Below, piece by piece: positions 55,522 to 64,000 of a DNA stretch of 64,000 nucleotides (the stretch's first letter is position 1; every line of letters starts with the position of its first letter). Source of the stretch: 3-1-20CM-4-69-9 sp963833655 (lineage in GTDB: Bacteria > Actinomycetota > Thermoleophilia > Gaiellales > Gaiellaceae). The notes below the pieces were generated by a model, which was given only the letters and a program-made list of their open reading frames with translations, was not told the DNA's origin and did no database searches. Location: assembly GCA_963833655.1 (NCBI GenBank), contig CAWHYL010000007.1, forward strand, positions 567,490-631,489, written 5' to 3'. The position numbers were made by a program, and so were the translations under genes.

Positions 55522-56229
55522 GAGCCGGCCCGTCAGCGCGGCGAGCCTGAGTGACGGCACCTTCCAGATCGCCTCGGCGACGATCCCCCTCGACATCTTC
55601 GAGACGCCGTCCTCGCGGTCGGCGAACGTGATCGGCACCTCGACGACGCGAAAGCCGGCGCGAATGGCCCGATACGTCGTCTCGATCTGGAACGCGTATC
55701 CCTTCGAGTGCACGGCCTCGAGGTCGATCGTCTCGAGGACGCGGCGGCGATAGCACTTGAACCCGCCGGTCAGGTCGCGAACGGATGCGCCGAGCAGCAC
55801 GCGCGCGTACCAGGAGCCGCCCGCGGAGATGACCCGCCGCACGAGCCCCCAGTTGCGCACGCCGCCGCCGCCGACGTAGCGCGAGCCGAGCACGAGGTCG
55901 GCGCCGTCGGCCGCCGCGATCAGCCTCGGGACGTCGGCCGGGTCGTGCGAGAAGTCGCAGTCCATCTCGAGGATGAGCTCGGCGCCGTCTGCGAGCGCGC
56001 GCCGAAACCCGGCGAGGTACGCCGGGCCGAGGCCCTCCTTCGCCGGACGGTGAAGGACGCTGACGTAGTCGAGCTCTTTCGTGAGCCGGTCCGCGACCGC
56101 TCCGGTGCCGTCCGGCGAGTTGTCGTCGACGACGAGAACGTGCACGCCCTTGCCGCCGAGCGCGCGCAGCATCGGTTCGAGGTTCTCGCGTTCGTTGTAC
56201 GTGGGGAGACAAACGAGGGCTGGAGGCAC
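55519..56229 (-). CDS. Polyprenol-phosphate mannose synthase-like GT2 (DPM1 type)
   Basis: A 236-residue soluble GT2 enzyme. It has VCLPTYNERENLEPMLRAL at the N-terminus, VVDDNSPDGTGAVAD near 37, MDCDFSHDPADVPRLIAA near 90, LVLGSRYVGGGGVRNWG near 112, DLTGGFKCYRRRVLE near 155 and KGYAFQIETTYRAIRAG near 178. This matches bacterial dolichol-phosphate-mannose synthases (Ppm1 D2 domain). It lacks the C-terminal membrane helices. It would supply polyprenyl-P-mannose to the GT-C enzymes seen at 3.8-10 kb (inference). GTG 56229 diverges from polX. Confidence 0.9.
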   Translation of the reverse strand: MPPALVCLPTYNERENLEPMLRALGGKGVHVLVVDDNSPDGTGAVADRLTKELDYVSVLHRPAKEGLGPAYLAGFRRALADGAELILEMDCDFSHDPADVPRLIAAADGADLVLGSRYVGGGGVRNWGLVRRVISAGGSWYARVLLGASVRDLTGGFKCYRRRVLETIDLEAVHSKGYAFQIETTYRAIRAGFRVVEVPITFADREDGVSKMSRGIVAEAIWKVPSLRLAALTGRL

Positions 56230-56234
56230 GGACG

Positions 56235-56241
56235 TATATTC
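56235..56241. promoter_or_regulatory. Overlapping divergent -10 boxes, DPM synthase / polX
   Basis: On the plus strand TATATT (56235-56240) ends 6 nt before the polX GTG 56247. On the minus strand GAATAT (56241 down to 56236) ends 6 nt before the GTG 56229. The two start codons are 18 bp apart, so both mRNAs would be leaderless. Sequence inference. Confidence 0.45.
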
Positions 56242-56246
56242 AACGT

Positions 56247-57941
56247 GTGTCGCGCACGCTGCCTCGAAATGTGGATGTCGCGGACCAGCTCGACCTGTTG
56301 GCGGACCTGTTGGAGATCGAGGGCGAGGCGTCGTTTCGCGTGCTCGCCTACCGCAAGGCCGCGACACGTATCCGCGAGACGGCGGGCTCGGTCGCGGAGC
56401 TGGCGCTGAACGGGCGCGCAAAGGATCTGCAGGGAATCGGCAAGACGATCGAGGAGAAGATCGTCCAGGTCGTCGAGGACGGCGAGATGCACGCGCTCAC
56501 GAAGCGCAAGCGGATCGTGCCCCCCGAGGTCGTCACGTTCATGCGCCTGCCGGGCCTCGGCCCGAAGACGGCCGCGCGGATCTGGAAGGAGCTCGGCGTC
56601 ACGACCGTGGATGAGCTCAAGCGCGCGGCCGAGCAGGAGCAGCTGCGCACCCTCGCCGGGCTCGGTGCGAAGACGGAAGAGCGGATCCTGAAGGCGCTCG
56701 CCGAGCAGCAGCAGGAACCGTCCGACCGGCGCCTCCTCGGCGACGGGCTCGGCGCGCTGCTTGCCGTCGTCTCGGTGCTGCGCGAGCATCCGGCGGCGGT
56801 CGAGGTCTCCGAGGCCGGGAGCGCCCGTCGGCGCAAAGAGACGTTCCGCGACCTCGACATCATCGCCACCGCGACCGATCCCCAGGCGCTGATCGACTAC
56901 TTCACGAAGCTGCGCTGGGTGGTCGACGTCGTTGCGAAAGGACCGACGAAGGCGACCGTCCTCTCGAACGAGGGCCTGCGCTTCGACCTGCGCGTCGTTC
57001 CGCCCGAGTCATACGGGAACCTGCTGCAGCACTTCACCGGCTCGAAGGACCACAACCTCGCGCTGCGCGAGCGCGCCGTCAAAAACGGGCTCTCCGTCTC
57101 CGAGTACTCGATCACGGTTGTCGAGACCGGGGAGGAGCTGACGTACACCGGCGAAGCGGAAGTCTACGAGCGGCTCGGGTACGAGTTCATCCCGCCGGAG
57201 CTGCGCGAGAATGCCGGCGAGCTGCAGGCGGCGCGGAAAGGGGAGCTGCCGACGCTCGTCGAGCTCGGCGACGTCAAAGGCGACCTGCACTGTCACACGA
57301 CGTACTCGGACGGTCGCGACTCGCTCGAGCAGATGGCGCTCGCCGCCCGGCAGCGCGGCTATGCGTACGTGGCGATCACCGACCACCCGCGCGGGACGCT
57401 AGCCGAGCAGAACGTCGAGATCGACGCGCTCAACGAGCGGCTGAAGCCGTTCAAGCTGCTGAAGGGGATCGAGGTGAACATCCGCATCGACGGATCGCTC
57501 TCCCTCCCCGACGACGTGCTCGCCGAGCGCGACTGGGTGATCGCCTCCCTGCACGCGGCGTTCGACCGCAACCCGACCGAGCGCGTGCTGGCGGCGATGG
57601 ACAATCCGCACGTCGACATGATCGGCCACCTGACCGCACGCAAGATCAAGATCCGTCCGCCGGCCGACGTGCAGTTCGAGCGCGTCGTCGAGAAGGCGCT
57701 CGAGACAGGCACGTTTCTCGAGATCAACTCGCAGCCGAACCGTCTCGACCTGCGTGACACGCATGCGCGCATGGCAGGCGAGGCCGGCGTCAAGATCGCC
57801 GTGAACACGGACGCGCACCAGCTCAGCGCGCTGCAGCACATCGAGATGGGCGTCGCGCAAGCGCGTCGCGCATGGCTGACGAAGGGGCAGGTGCTGAACA
57901 CCCGCAGCTGGGCACAGATCAACAGACTGCGGAAGAAATGA
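56247..57941 (+). CDS. polX: DNA polymerase/3'-5' exonuclease PolX
   Basis: A 564-residue family X polymerase with a PHP domain, for gap repair. N-terminal helix-hairpin-helix parts contain LQGIGKTIEEKI and MRLPGLGPKTAARIWKELG. The polymerase palm has EAGSARRRKETFRDLDIIATA near 190 (paired Asp) and LRFDLRVVPPESYGNLLQHFTGSKDHN near 247 (third Asp). The C-terminal PHP nuclease starts LKGDLHCHTTYSDGRDS near 348 and ends with NTDAHQLSALQHIEMGVAQARRAW. All metal-site motifs look intact. GTG 56247 appears leaderless. The stop overlaps the next ATG. Confidence 0.95.
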   Translation: MSRTLPRNVDVADQLDLLADLLEIEGEASFRVLAYRKAATRIRETAGSVAELALNGRAKDLQGIGKTIEEKIVQVVEDGEMHALTKRKRIVPPEVVTFMRLPGLGPKTAARIWKELGVTTVDELKRAAEQEQLRTLAGLGAKTEERILKALAEQQQEPSDRRLLGDGLGALLAVVSVLREHPAAVEVSEAGSARRRKETFRDLDIIATATDPQALIDYFTKLRWVVDVVAKGPTKATVLSNEGLRFDLRVVPPESYGNLLQHFTGSKDHNLALRERAVKNGLSVSEYSITVVETGEELTYTGEAEVYERLGYEFIPPELRENAGELQAARKGELPTLVELGDVKGDLHCHTTYSDGRDSLEQMALAARQRGYAYVAITDHPRGTLAEQNVEIDALNERLKPFKLLKGIEVNIRIDGSLSLPDDVLAERDWVIASLHAAFDRNPTERVLAAMDNPHVDMIGHLTARKIKIRPPADVQFERVVEKALETGTFLEINSQPNRLDLRDTHARMAGEAGVKIAVNTDAHQLSALQHIEMGVAQARRAWLTKGQVLNTRSWAQINRLRKK

Positions 57942-59227
57942 GCTTCCGCGACGACGGCGCCGCCGCGCTCGAATGGGCGGCGCGCTATCTGGAACGTGTC
58001 GGGGAGTATCCGGTGCTCGCGCAGGTGCAGCCGGGCGACATCACCGCGCGCCTGCCGGCCACGCCGCCCGAGCGCGGCGAGCCGTTCGCCGACGTGCTGC
58101 GCGACCTCGACGACATCCTCCTGCCCGGCATCACTCACTGGCAGAGCCCGCGCTTCTTCGCCTACTTCGCCGTCAGCGCATCCGAGCCGGGCATCCTCGC
58201 GGAGCTGCTCGCTGCGACGCTCAACTCCGTCGCGTTTCTCTGGCGCACGTCGCCGGCTTCGACGGAGCTCGAGACGCTGACGCTCGACTGGACCGCGCAG
58301 TTGCTCGGGCTGCCCGACGGTTGGCACGGTCACATCGAGGACACTGCATCGACGTCGACGATCGCGGCGCTCGCTGCGGCGCGCGAAGTGACCGGGGGCA
58401 ACGTCGTCGTCTGCTCCGAGCATGCGCACTCGTCCGTCGACAAGGCGGCGAGGCTGCTCGGGCTCGAAGCGCGCAAGGTGCCGGCAGACGCGGAATTCCG
58501 CCTGCGCGTCGACGACCTCGACCTCACGGACGCGGCCGCCGTCGTGGCGACGGTCGGGACGACGTCGATCGCCTCGGTCGACCCGGTCCCCGCCATTGCC
58601 GATGCGTGCGAGGCCGCAGGCGTGTGGCTGCACGTGGACGCCGCCTACGCCGGCTCGGCGTGGGTGTGCCCCGAGCTCCGCTGGTCGCAGGAAGGCGTCG
58701 ACCGCGCCGACTCGCTCGTCGTCAACGCACACAAGTGGCTCTTCACGCCCATGGACTGCTCGCTCTTCTGGTCACGGCGGCCGGAGGATCTCAGGCGCGC
58801 GTTCAGCCTCGTCCCCGAGTACCTGCGCACGAGCGACGAGGCCGACAGCCTCTCCGATTACGGGCCGGCTCTCGGCCGCCGCTTCAGGTCGCTGAAGCTG
58901 TGGGCGGTCTTGCGCTGCTATGGTCGTGAAGGCCTCCAGGCACGCATTCGCGAAGCGGTCCGGTTGGCGGAAAAGTTCGAAAAGTGGGTAAAGGAAGAAC
59001 CCGGATGGGAAGTTTGCGCTCCCCGCTACTTCTCGCTCGTTTGCTTCCGACGCGCCGTTTCCGACGAGGAGAACGAGGCGATCGTCGAGCGGGTCAATCG
59101 CAGCGGCGAGCTCTTCCTGTCGCACACGCGTCTGGACGGCCGCTACGTGCTCAGGCTCGCAATCGGCAACGAGCGCACGACCGAAGAAGACGTTCGCAGG
59201 GCTTGGGAGGCACTCAAGGGGGACTAA
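57938..59227 (+). CDS. PLP-dependent group II amino-acid decarboxylase
   Basis: A 429-residue aromatic-amino-acid/DOPA decarboxylase family enzyme. It has FFAYFAVSASEPGILAELLAATLN near residue 70, FLWRTSPASTELE near 98, CSEHAHSSVDKAARLLG near 162, LHVDAAYAGSAWVCPELR near 230 (PLP Asp) and the PLP Lys in SLVVNAHKWLFTPMDCSLFW near 263. GRRFRSLKLWAVLRCYG follows. Likely substrates are aromatic amino acids (Tyr, Trp, Phe), but this cannot be fixed from sequence. ATG 57938 overlaps the polX stop. Confidence 0.9.
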   Translation: MSFRDDGAAALEWAARYLERVGEYPVLAQVQPGDITARLPATPPERGEPFADVLRDLDDILLPGITHWQSPRFFAYFAVSASEPGILAELLAATLNSVAFLWRTSPASTELETLTLDWTAQLLGLPDGWHGHIEDTASTSTIAALAAAREVTGGNVVVCSEHAHSSVDKAARLLGLEARKVPADAEFRLRVDDLDLTDAAAVVATVGTTSIASVDPVPAIADACEAAGVWLHVDAAYAGSAWVCPELRWSQEGVDRADSLVVNAHKWLFTPMDCSLFWSRRPEDLRRAFSLVPEYLRTSDEADSLSDYGPALGRRFRSLKLWAVLRCYGREGLQARIREAVRLAEKFEKWVKEEPGWEVCAPRYFSLVCFRRAVSDEENEAIVERVNRSGELFLSHTRLDGRYVLRLAIGNERTTEEDVRRAWEALKGD

Positions 59228-59280
59228 CAATCCTTGCGAACTTCGGTCTAAGTCCAGTTGAATCCCGCTTGCAATGGGGG

Positions 59281-59331
59281 TGGAGCAAAAGCTCCAAGGA
59301 GTTGGGGTCGGCGCCCGGTCACCGCCGGGCG
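59281..59331 (+). promoter_or_regulatory. Two hairpins in the leader of the sugar ABC operon
   Basis: TGGAGC-AAAA-GCTCCA (59281-59296) and CGCCCGG-N6-CCGGGCG (59312-59331) are perfect stem-loops in the 126-bp gap before the solute-binding protein gene. The second ends 9 nt before AGGAGGAGG. The first could end the decarboxylase transcript; the second may guard or protect the ribosome site. No LacI-type operator was recognised. Confidence 0.45.
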
Positions 59332-59353
59332 TCACAATCGAGGAGGAGGAAGC

Positions 59354-60544
59354 ATGCGCAAGAGGCTGATGTTTCCGGCTCTGCTCGCGGTCGTCCTAGT
59401 GGCGTCCGTGGTGGCAGCCGGATCGCAGGCCATGACCGACCGTGCCGGCTCGCCGAAGGTGACGACGGTGACGTTGAACGGTTGGCAGGTCTCGCCGGCC
59501 GAGGAGACGAAGCTGCAGTCGGTCGTCTCGACCTTCAACAGGACCCACCCGAATATCAAGATCGACTACCAGTCGATCACCGGCGACTACCAGGCCCAGA
59601 TGCTCGCGAAGTTTGCCGCTCGCAAGCCGCCGGACGTGTTCTACGTCGACGTGGCCGACATCCGAGATTGGATCGGTCAGGGTGTGATCCAGCCGCTCGA
59701 CTCGTACGTTAAGGCCACGAAGTTCTCGACGAAGCCGTTCTACAAGAACCTGTTGAACGCCTTCAAGTACAAGAACCATTTCTACGGCTTCCCGAAGGAC
59801 TGGTCGTCCCTCGGGATGGAGGTCAACACCACACTGCTCGGCAACAACCCGGTTCCGAAGACGTGGGCGCAGTTGAGGAACGTCGCGTCGAGAATCAACG
59901 TGCCGGGAGGCAAGCCGATCTGCCTCAGCGCCGACTGGGCGAGGATGATGGCATTCGTCTACCAGGCCGGTGGATCCGGTCAGTGGAAGGACGCGACCAC
60001 GGCTCCGTTCCGGGCCGCTGCCAACTTCTACGTCGGGTTGCTCAACTCCGGTCTCGCGGCGACGCCCGACAAGCTCGGGGCAGGCTGGTGCGGTGAGGCC
60101 TTCGGCAAGCAGAAGGTTGCGATCGCATTCGAGGGGAACTGGATGTTCCCGACGATGGCCACCTTCCCGGGCGTGAAGTTCACGACGGCGCCGATGCCCA
60201 AGGGCAAAAGGCGCGGCAACCTCGCGTTCACGGTGTCGTACTCGATGTCGAAGGACTCCCAGCACAAGGCGGCCGCGTGGCAGGTGCTGAAGTACCTCGT
60301 CGGTCGCCAGGGCATGCAGCAGTGGATCTCGCTGGGCCTCGCGCTGCCGACGCGGGTGGACGTGCACGCGGTCCCCGGTCGCGGTGCGTTCATCAGGTAC
60401 CCGGCTTCGGTGCACGGCTGGGGTGCCCAGGCAGGGTTCCGTCACATCTGGAACGACGTGGCGAACAATGAGTTGACGGCGGTGATTGCGGGCAAGGAGT
60501 CGGTGAACTCCATGCTCCAGAAGATCGCCGCGGCAGCGCGGTAG
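59354..60544 (+). CDS. Carbohydrate ABC transporter solute-binding protein
   Basis: A 396-residue family 1 extracellular solute-binding protein. It has a signal peptide (MRKRLMFPALLAVVLVASVVAAGS) without a clear lipobox, then VTTVTLNGWQVSPAEETKLQSVVSTFNRTHPNIKIDYQSI, KFAARKPPDVFYVDVADIRDWIGQG near 85, FYGFPKDWSSLGMEVNT near 137 and VAIAFEGNWMFPTMA near 255. It binds a sugar or oligosaccharide outside the cell; which one is unknown. ATG 59354 is preceded by a strong AGGAGGAGG. It is the first gene of the transporter operon. Confidence 0.93.
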   Translation: MRKRLMFPALLAVVLVASVVAAGSQAMTDRAGSPKVTTVTLNGWQVSPAEETKLQSVVSTFNRTHPNIKIDYQSITGDYQAQMLAKFAARKPPDVFYVDVADIRDWIGQGVIQPLDSYVKATKFSTKPFYKNLLNAFKYKNHFYGFPKDWSSLGMEVNTTLLGNNPVPKTWAQLRNVASRINVPGGKPICLSADWARMMAFVYQAGGSGQWKDATTAPFRAAANFYVGLLNSGLAATPDKLGAGWCGEAFGKQKVAIAFEGNWMFPTMATFPGVKFTTAPMPKGKRRGNLAFTVSYSMSKDSQHKAAAWQVLKYLVGRQGMQQWISLGLALPTRVDVHAVPGRGAFIRYPASVHGWGAQAGFRHIWNDVANNELTAVIAGKESVNSMLQKIAAAAR

Positions 60545-60560
60545 CCGCGTAGCACACAAT

Positions 60561-60592
60561 GCTTCCCGCGCGTCGAAAGGCGCGCGGGAAGC
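60561..60592 (+). terminator. 12-bp stem-loop between binding-protein and permease genes
   Basis: GCTTCCCGCGCG and CGCGCGGGAAGC are perfect complements around TCGAAAGG. It lies 17 bp after the binding-protein stop and 22 bp before the permease ATG, with no U-run. Such structures cause partial termination or protect upstream mRNA, so that the binding protein is made in excess of the permeases. Confidence 0.6.
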
Positions 60593-60613
60593 TCATCAAG
60601 CGAGGGGCGGCAG

Positions 60614-61534
60614 ATGGCGGTTGCGGTCGCAAAACGACGGCAAGCTCGCGGGCTCGGCGGCGAACGGATGCGTGAGGCGCTGGTCGGCTACGGGTTCATC
60701 GCGCTGCCGATGGCGTTCTTCCTGCTCTTCTTCATCGTCCCGTTCGGCTACGCGTTGTACATCAGCCGATACAACTGGCAGATCTTCAAAGGCCCGTACG
60801 TCGGCTGGGGAAACTACCGCCAGCTCTACCACGACACGGTCTTCTGGACCCACGCCGTTCGCAACACGCTCGTCTACACGGCGTTCGTCGTGCCGTTGCA
60901 GATCGCGCTAGGGCTCACGCTCGCGGTCGTCGTCAACCAGGCGATCCGCTTCCGCACGTTCTTCCGTGCCGCGTTCTACTTCCCGTCGCTCGCCGCCTCC
61001 GCGGCGATCGCAGCGATCGCGACGTACATCCTCGCGTCCGACGGCCTCTTCAACACCATCCTGAACCACCTGGGCTACCACCACAACAACGCCTGGTTCA
61101 CGCAGGAGAGCACGGCGCTGCCGTCGATCATCGCGCTGAACGCCTGGACGACGTCGGGCACGATGATGCTCTTCTACCTCGCCGCTTTACAGTCGATTCC
61201 GACGGACGTGTACGAGGCCGCCGCGATCGACGGGGCAGGTGCGTGGCGGACGTTCTGGAAGGTCACCTTCCCGCTGCTGAAGCCCGCCCACTTCTTCGTC
61301 CTCGTCGTCTCGATCATCGGGTCCCTGCAGATGTTCGACCAGTCCTTCTTGATCGGCGGCGCATCCGGCGGTCCGAACTACTCGACGATGACCATCGTCC
61401 TGTACCTCTACAACCAGTCGATCAAGAACATCTCGTTTGGGTACGGCGCCGCCATCGGCGTCGTCCTGTTCCTCTTCATCTTCACGATCACGTTGATCCA
61501 GCGACTGCTGTTCGGCAAGGCCGAGGTCGCCTGA
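60614..61534 (+). CDS. Sugar ABC transporter permease (MalF/UgpA type)
   Basis: A 306-residue permease with six membrane helices. It has GYGFIALPMAFFLLFFIVPFGYALYIS near residues 20-46, VGWGNYRQLYHDTVFWTHAVRNTLVYTAF near 60 and the ATPase-contact EAA loop DVYEAAAIDGAGAWRTFWKVTFPLLKP near 197. It ends in a hydrophobic helix. With the next gene it forms the membrane channel of the importer. The stop shares its A with the next ATG (TGATG). Confidence 0.93.
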   Translation: MAVAVAKRRQARGLGGERMREALVGYGFIALPMAFFLLFFIVPFGYALYISRYNWQIFKGPYVGWGNYRQLYHDTVFWTHAVRNTLVYTAFVVPLQIALGLTLAVVVNQAIRFRTFFRAAFYFPSLAASAAIAAIATYILASDGLFNTILNHLGYHHNNAWFTQESTALPSIIALNAWTTSGTMMLFYLAALQSIPTDVYEAAAIDGAGAWRTFWKVTFPLLKPAHFFVLVVSIIGSLQMFDQSFLIGGASGGPNYSTMTIVLYLYNQSIKNISFGYGAAIGVVLFLFIFTITLIQRLLFGKAEVA

Positions 61535-62502
61535 TGAGCACCGAGCAGCTGCCGCCCGTCCCGCCCGTTGCAGCCACCGAGCTCTCGCGCGAAGGGGAGG
61601 CCGCGAAGGGAACGCCGGCCACGACGGCCGGGATCCCGGGCCGCGAGCGGGGAGAGCGAATTCGCACCGCGATCGCCTACGTCGTCATGTTCTCCGTCGC
61701 CGCGGTCTTCGCGATCCCGTTCCTCTGGAGTGTGTCGACGTCCTTCCGGACTCTCGCGGACACGGTCGCCGGTTTCTCGCTCCTGCCGAAGCACTGGACG
61801 CTCTCGGGTTACCACGAGGCGTTTCACACGTTCAACTTCGGGCGTTACACGTTGAACAGCGTCATCATCGCGGGCGCGATCACCGTCTCGAACCTCTTCC
61901 TCGCGTCGCTCGGGGGCTACGCGTTTGCACGGCTCAAGTTCCCGGGCCGTGAGGCCCTCTTCCTGCTCGTGCTCGGGACGCTGATGATCCCCGACACGCT
62001 GCGCCTCGTCCCGATCTACCTCATGCTCGTCAACTGGATCCCGGCCTGGGTCGGCCACCTCGGTTGGCACGACGCGACCTTTATCAACCGAAATGGCGTC
62101 ATCCTCATCCAGCTTGTCTCGGCCGCGAGCCTGTTCCTGATGCGGCAGTACTTCCTCACGATTCCGCGCGACCTCGAGGAGGCGGCGAAGCTCGATGGCG
62201 CGGGCTACTTCAAGACCTATCGCAAGGTGATGCTGCCGCTCGCGGGGCCGGCGCTCGCGGCGGTGGGGATACTCACGTTCCAGGGGGCGTGGAACGGCCT
62301 CTTCTGGCCGGCGATCTTGCTCCAGGACAAGAGCCAGTACACGATCCCGATCGGGATCGCCAACTTCCGCTTCGCCTACACGACTTTATGGCCGCCGCTG
62401 ATGGCGGCGAGCGTCCTGGCGATTCTGCCGATCCTGCTGCTGTTCATCGTGTTCCAGCGCTACTTCGTCGCGGGCGTCGCAGCCTCCGGGGTGAAGGGAT
62501 GA
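61534..62502 (+). CDS. Sugar ABC transporter permease (MalG/UgpE type)
   Basis: A 322-residue permease. A cytoplasmic Pro/Ala/Glu-rich N-terminal extension (about 1-45) is followed by six helices, with FAIPFLWSVSTSFRT near 60, FGRYTLNSVIIAGAITVSNLFLASLGGYAFARLKFPGRE near 105 and the EAA loop PRDLEEAAKLDGAGYFKTYRKVMLPLAGP near 212. It ends FQRYFVAGVAASGVKG, typical of MalG proteins. The stop overlaps the next gene's ATG (ATGA). Confidence 0.93.
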   Translation: MSTEQLPPVPPVAATELSREGEAAKGTPATTAGIPGRERGERIRTAIAYVVMFSVAAVFAIPFLWSVSTSFRTLADTVAGFSLLPKHWTLSGYHEAFHTFNFGRYTLNSVIIAGAITVSNLFLASLGGYAFARLKFPGREALFLLVLGTLMIPDTLRLVPIYLMLVNWIPAWVGHLGWHDATFINRNGVILIQLVSAASLFLMRQYFLTIPRDLEEAAKLDGAGYFKTYRKVMLPLAGPALAAVGILTFQGAWNGLFWPAILLQDKSQYTIPIGIANFRFAYTTLWPPLMAASVLAILPILLLFIVFQRYFVAGVAASGVKG

Positions 62503-63143
62503 CGCTTCGGAGCGCTTTCGGGGTCGCGGCGACGGATCTGTACCACCAGGCTTGGCGCCTCGTCATCCTCAACTCGCTGCTTGGGCTGGGGCTCGTCCTG
62601 ATCGTGCTCGCGAGCATCGCGGTGCGGGGTGCATTCATCCTCGCAGTCCTCATCGGGCCGGCGATCGCAGCCGTCATGCACTGTGCTGTCACGCTGGCCC
62701 AGACCGAAGACCTCCGGCTTGCCGAGGCGCTCAGGGGCCTTCGTCGCCTATGGCGACGCGGGCTCGTGCTCGGGCTGGCGCTCGCGGCAGCGGTAGGGCT
62801 TGGTGCGCTGGCGGTGCCCTTCTATGCGCATGCCGGCACCTGGGCCTGGCCGTTGGCCGCCGTCTGCGTGTACCTGCTGTTGATGTTCGCGGTCTTCCAG
62901 CTCGCGCTCTGGCCACTCGCCGTTTTCGAGTCGGGCCTGCCGCTGAAGGCCGTTGCTCGTGACGCGGCGCTCAGCGTGGCTCGGCGCCCGCTCGGGTTCC
63001 TCGGACTTGCAGTCGCCTTACTGTTGGTGAACGTCATCGGAGTCGCCGCCGCGATCCTCCCGTTTCTCACCCTCACGATCGCGTACTCGTTCCTCGTTTC
63101 CGCCCATTTCGCGTTGCCGAAGAACCCAGCCAGGGAGGCCTGA
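62499..63143 (+). CDS. YesL/DUF624-like membrane protein
   Basis: A 214-residue protein with five or six hydrophobic helices. It begins MTLRSAFGVAATDLYHQAWRLVILNSLLGLGLVL and contains MHCAVTLAQTEDLRLAEALRGLRRLWRRGLVLG near 65-97. The arrangement resembles the YesL/DUF624 family, whose genes often sit beside carbohydrate ABC importers; the function is unknown. It is translationally coupled to the MalG-like gene and precedes the ATPase gene by two bases. The family assignment is tentative. Confidence 0.65.
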   Translation: MTLRSAFGVAATDLYHQAWRLVILNSLLGLGLVLIVLASIAVRGAFILAVLIGPAIAAVMHCAVTLAQTEDLRLAEALRGLRRLWRRGLVLGLALAAAVGLGALAVPFYAHAGTWAWPLAAVCVYLLLMFAVFQLALWPLAVFESGLPLKAVARDAALSVARRPLGFLGLAVALLLVNVIGVAAAILPFLTLTIAYSFLVSAHFALPKNPAREA

Positions 63144-63145
63144 GC

Positions 63146-64000
<855 letters not shown>

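Overview
The window is a GC-rich, gene-dense bacterial chromosome segment built around the replication origin. Third codon positions are almost all G or C, and GTGA/ATGA start-stop overlaps are very common. Gene content fits an actinobacterium outside the Mycobacteriales/Streptomyces groups: the rpmH-rnpA-yidD-yidC-jag-rsmG-parA-parB block, separate bacterial-type accD and accA, a tandem-GNAT protein of mycothiol-synthase type, and strong xAxxxT -10 boxes lying 6-10 nt from start codons (leaderless-type genes). My best guess is class Thermoleophilia (Gaiellales/Solirubrobacterales-like). That is inferred from gene content alone; no 16S gene is present.

Layout. (1) 1-13.2 kb, envelope and glycosylation: a partial moeA diverges from a DPM-like GT2, a GT4 and a DUF2079 membrane protein. 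Facing it are GT87-like, PBP1A, MscS, MBL-fold and DUF2203 genes. A rightward operon follows: PIG-V-like mannosyltransferase, HAD phosphatase, CPBP protease, L,D-transpeptidase with PKD domain, PrcB-like lipoprotein, chorismate mutase. (2) 13.2-19 kb: DUF151 nuclease, CBS protein, tRNA-Ile(GAT), a small acidic protein, then the leftward parB-parA-rsmG-jag-yidC-yidD-rnpA-rpmH cluster. (3) 19-28.5 kb: oriC-like gap with one perfect DnaA box, then dnaA-dnaN-recF-dciA-gyrB-gyrA. (4) 28.5-34.4 kb: MerR-like regulator, GalT-like enzyme, slipin-NfeD pair, PGRP-type amidase, short BirA. (5) 34.4-43.4 kb: an ECF sigma gene leads a type II fatty-acid operon (fabZ-H-D-G-F), followed by HAD, tandem GNAT and zinc-ribbon/arginase-fold genes, then accD-accA. 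acpP, accB and accC are absent. (6) 43.4-52.2 kb: an intergenic region with DnaA-box-like motifs and a hairpin, LigD, GNAT, NDH-2, a SigJ-like ECF sigma with YCII-domain genes, and an MrfA-type helicase. (7) 52.2-59.2 kb: TPP riboswitch with thiD-thiM-thiE-thiL, trxA, a DPM synthase, PolX and a PLP decarboxylase. (8) 59.3 kb to the end: a carbohydrate ABC importer operon with a YesL-like protein and a truncated MsmK/UgpC-type ATPase.

Points that stand out. Four genes (recF, fabG, the GalT-like gene and an ECF sigma gene) have no ATG, GTG or TTG that keeps their conserved N-terminus. Each has a CTG at the right place, two of them in a CTGA overlap with the preceding stop. Several divergent gene pairs share interlocked face-to-face -10 boxes next to leaderless-type starts, the clearest being the palindrome CCTAGACTAGG between birA and the ECF sigma gene. 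GyrB carries Asn where the TOPRIM EGDSAGG motif normally has Asp. Other oddities are a zinc-ribbon/arginase fusion, a 43-residue collapsed YCII gene, a BirA without its C-terminal domain, and a low-GC codon patch inside fabH. No CRISPR array, insertion sequence or prophage was seen, and no gap without genes exceeds 300 bp.
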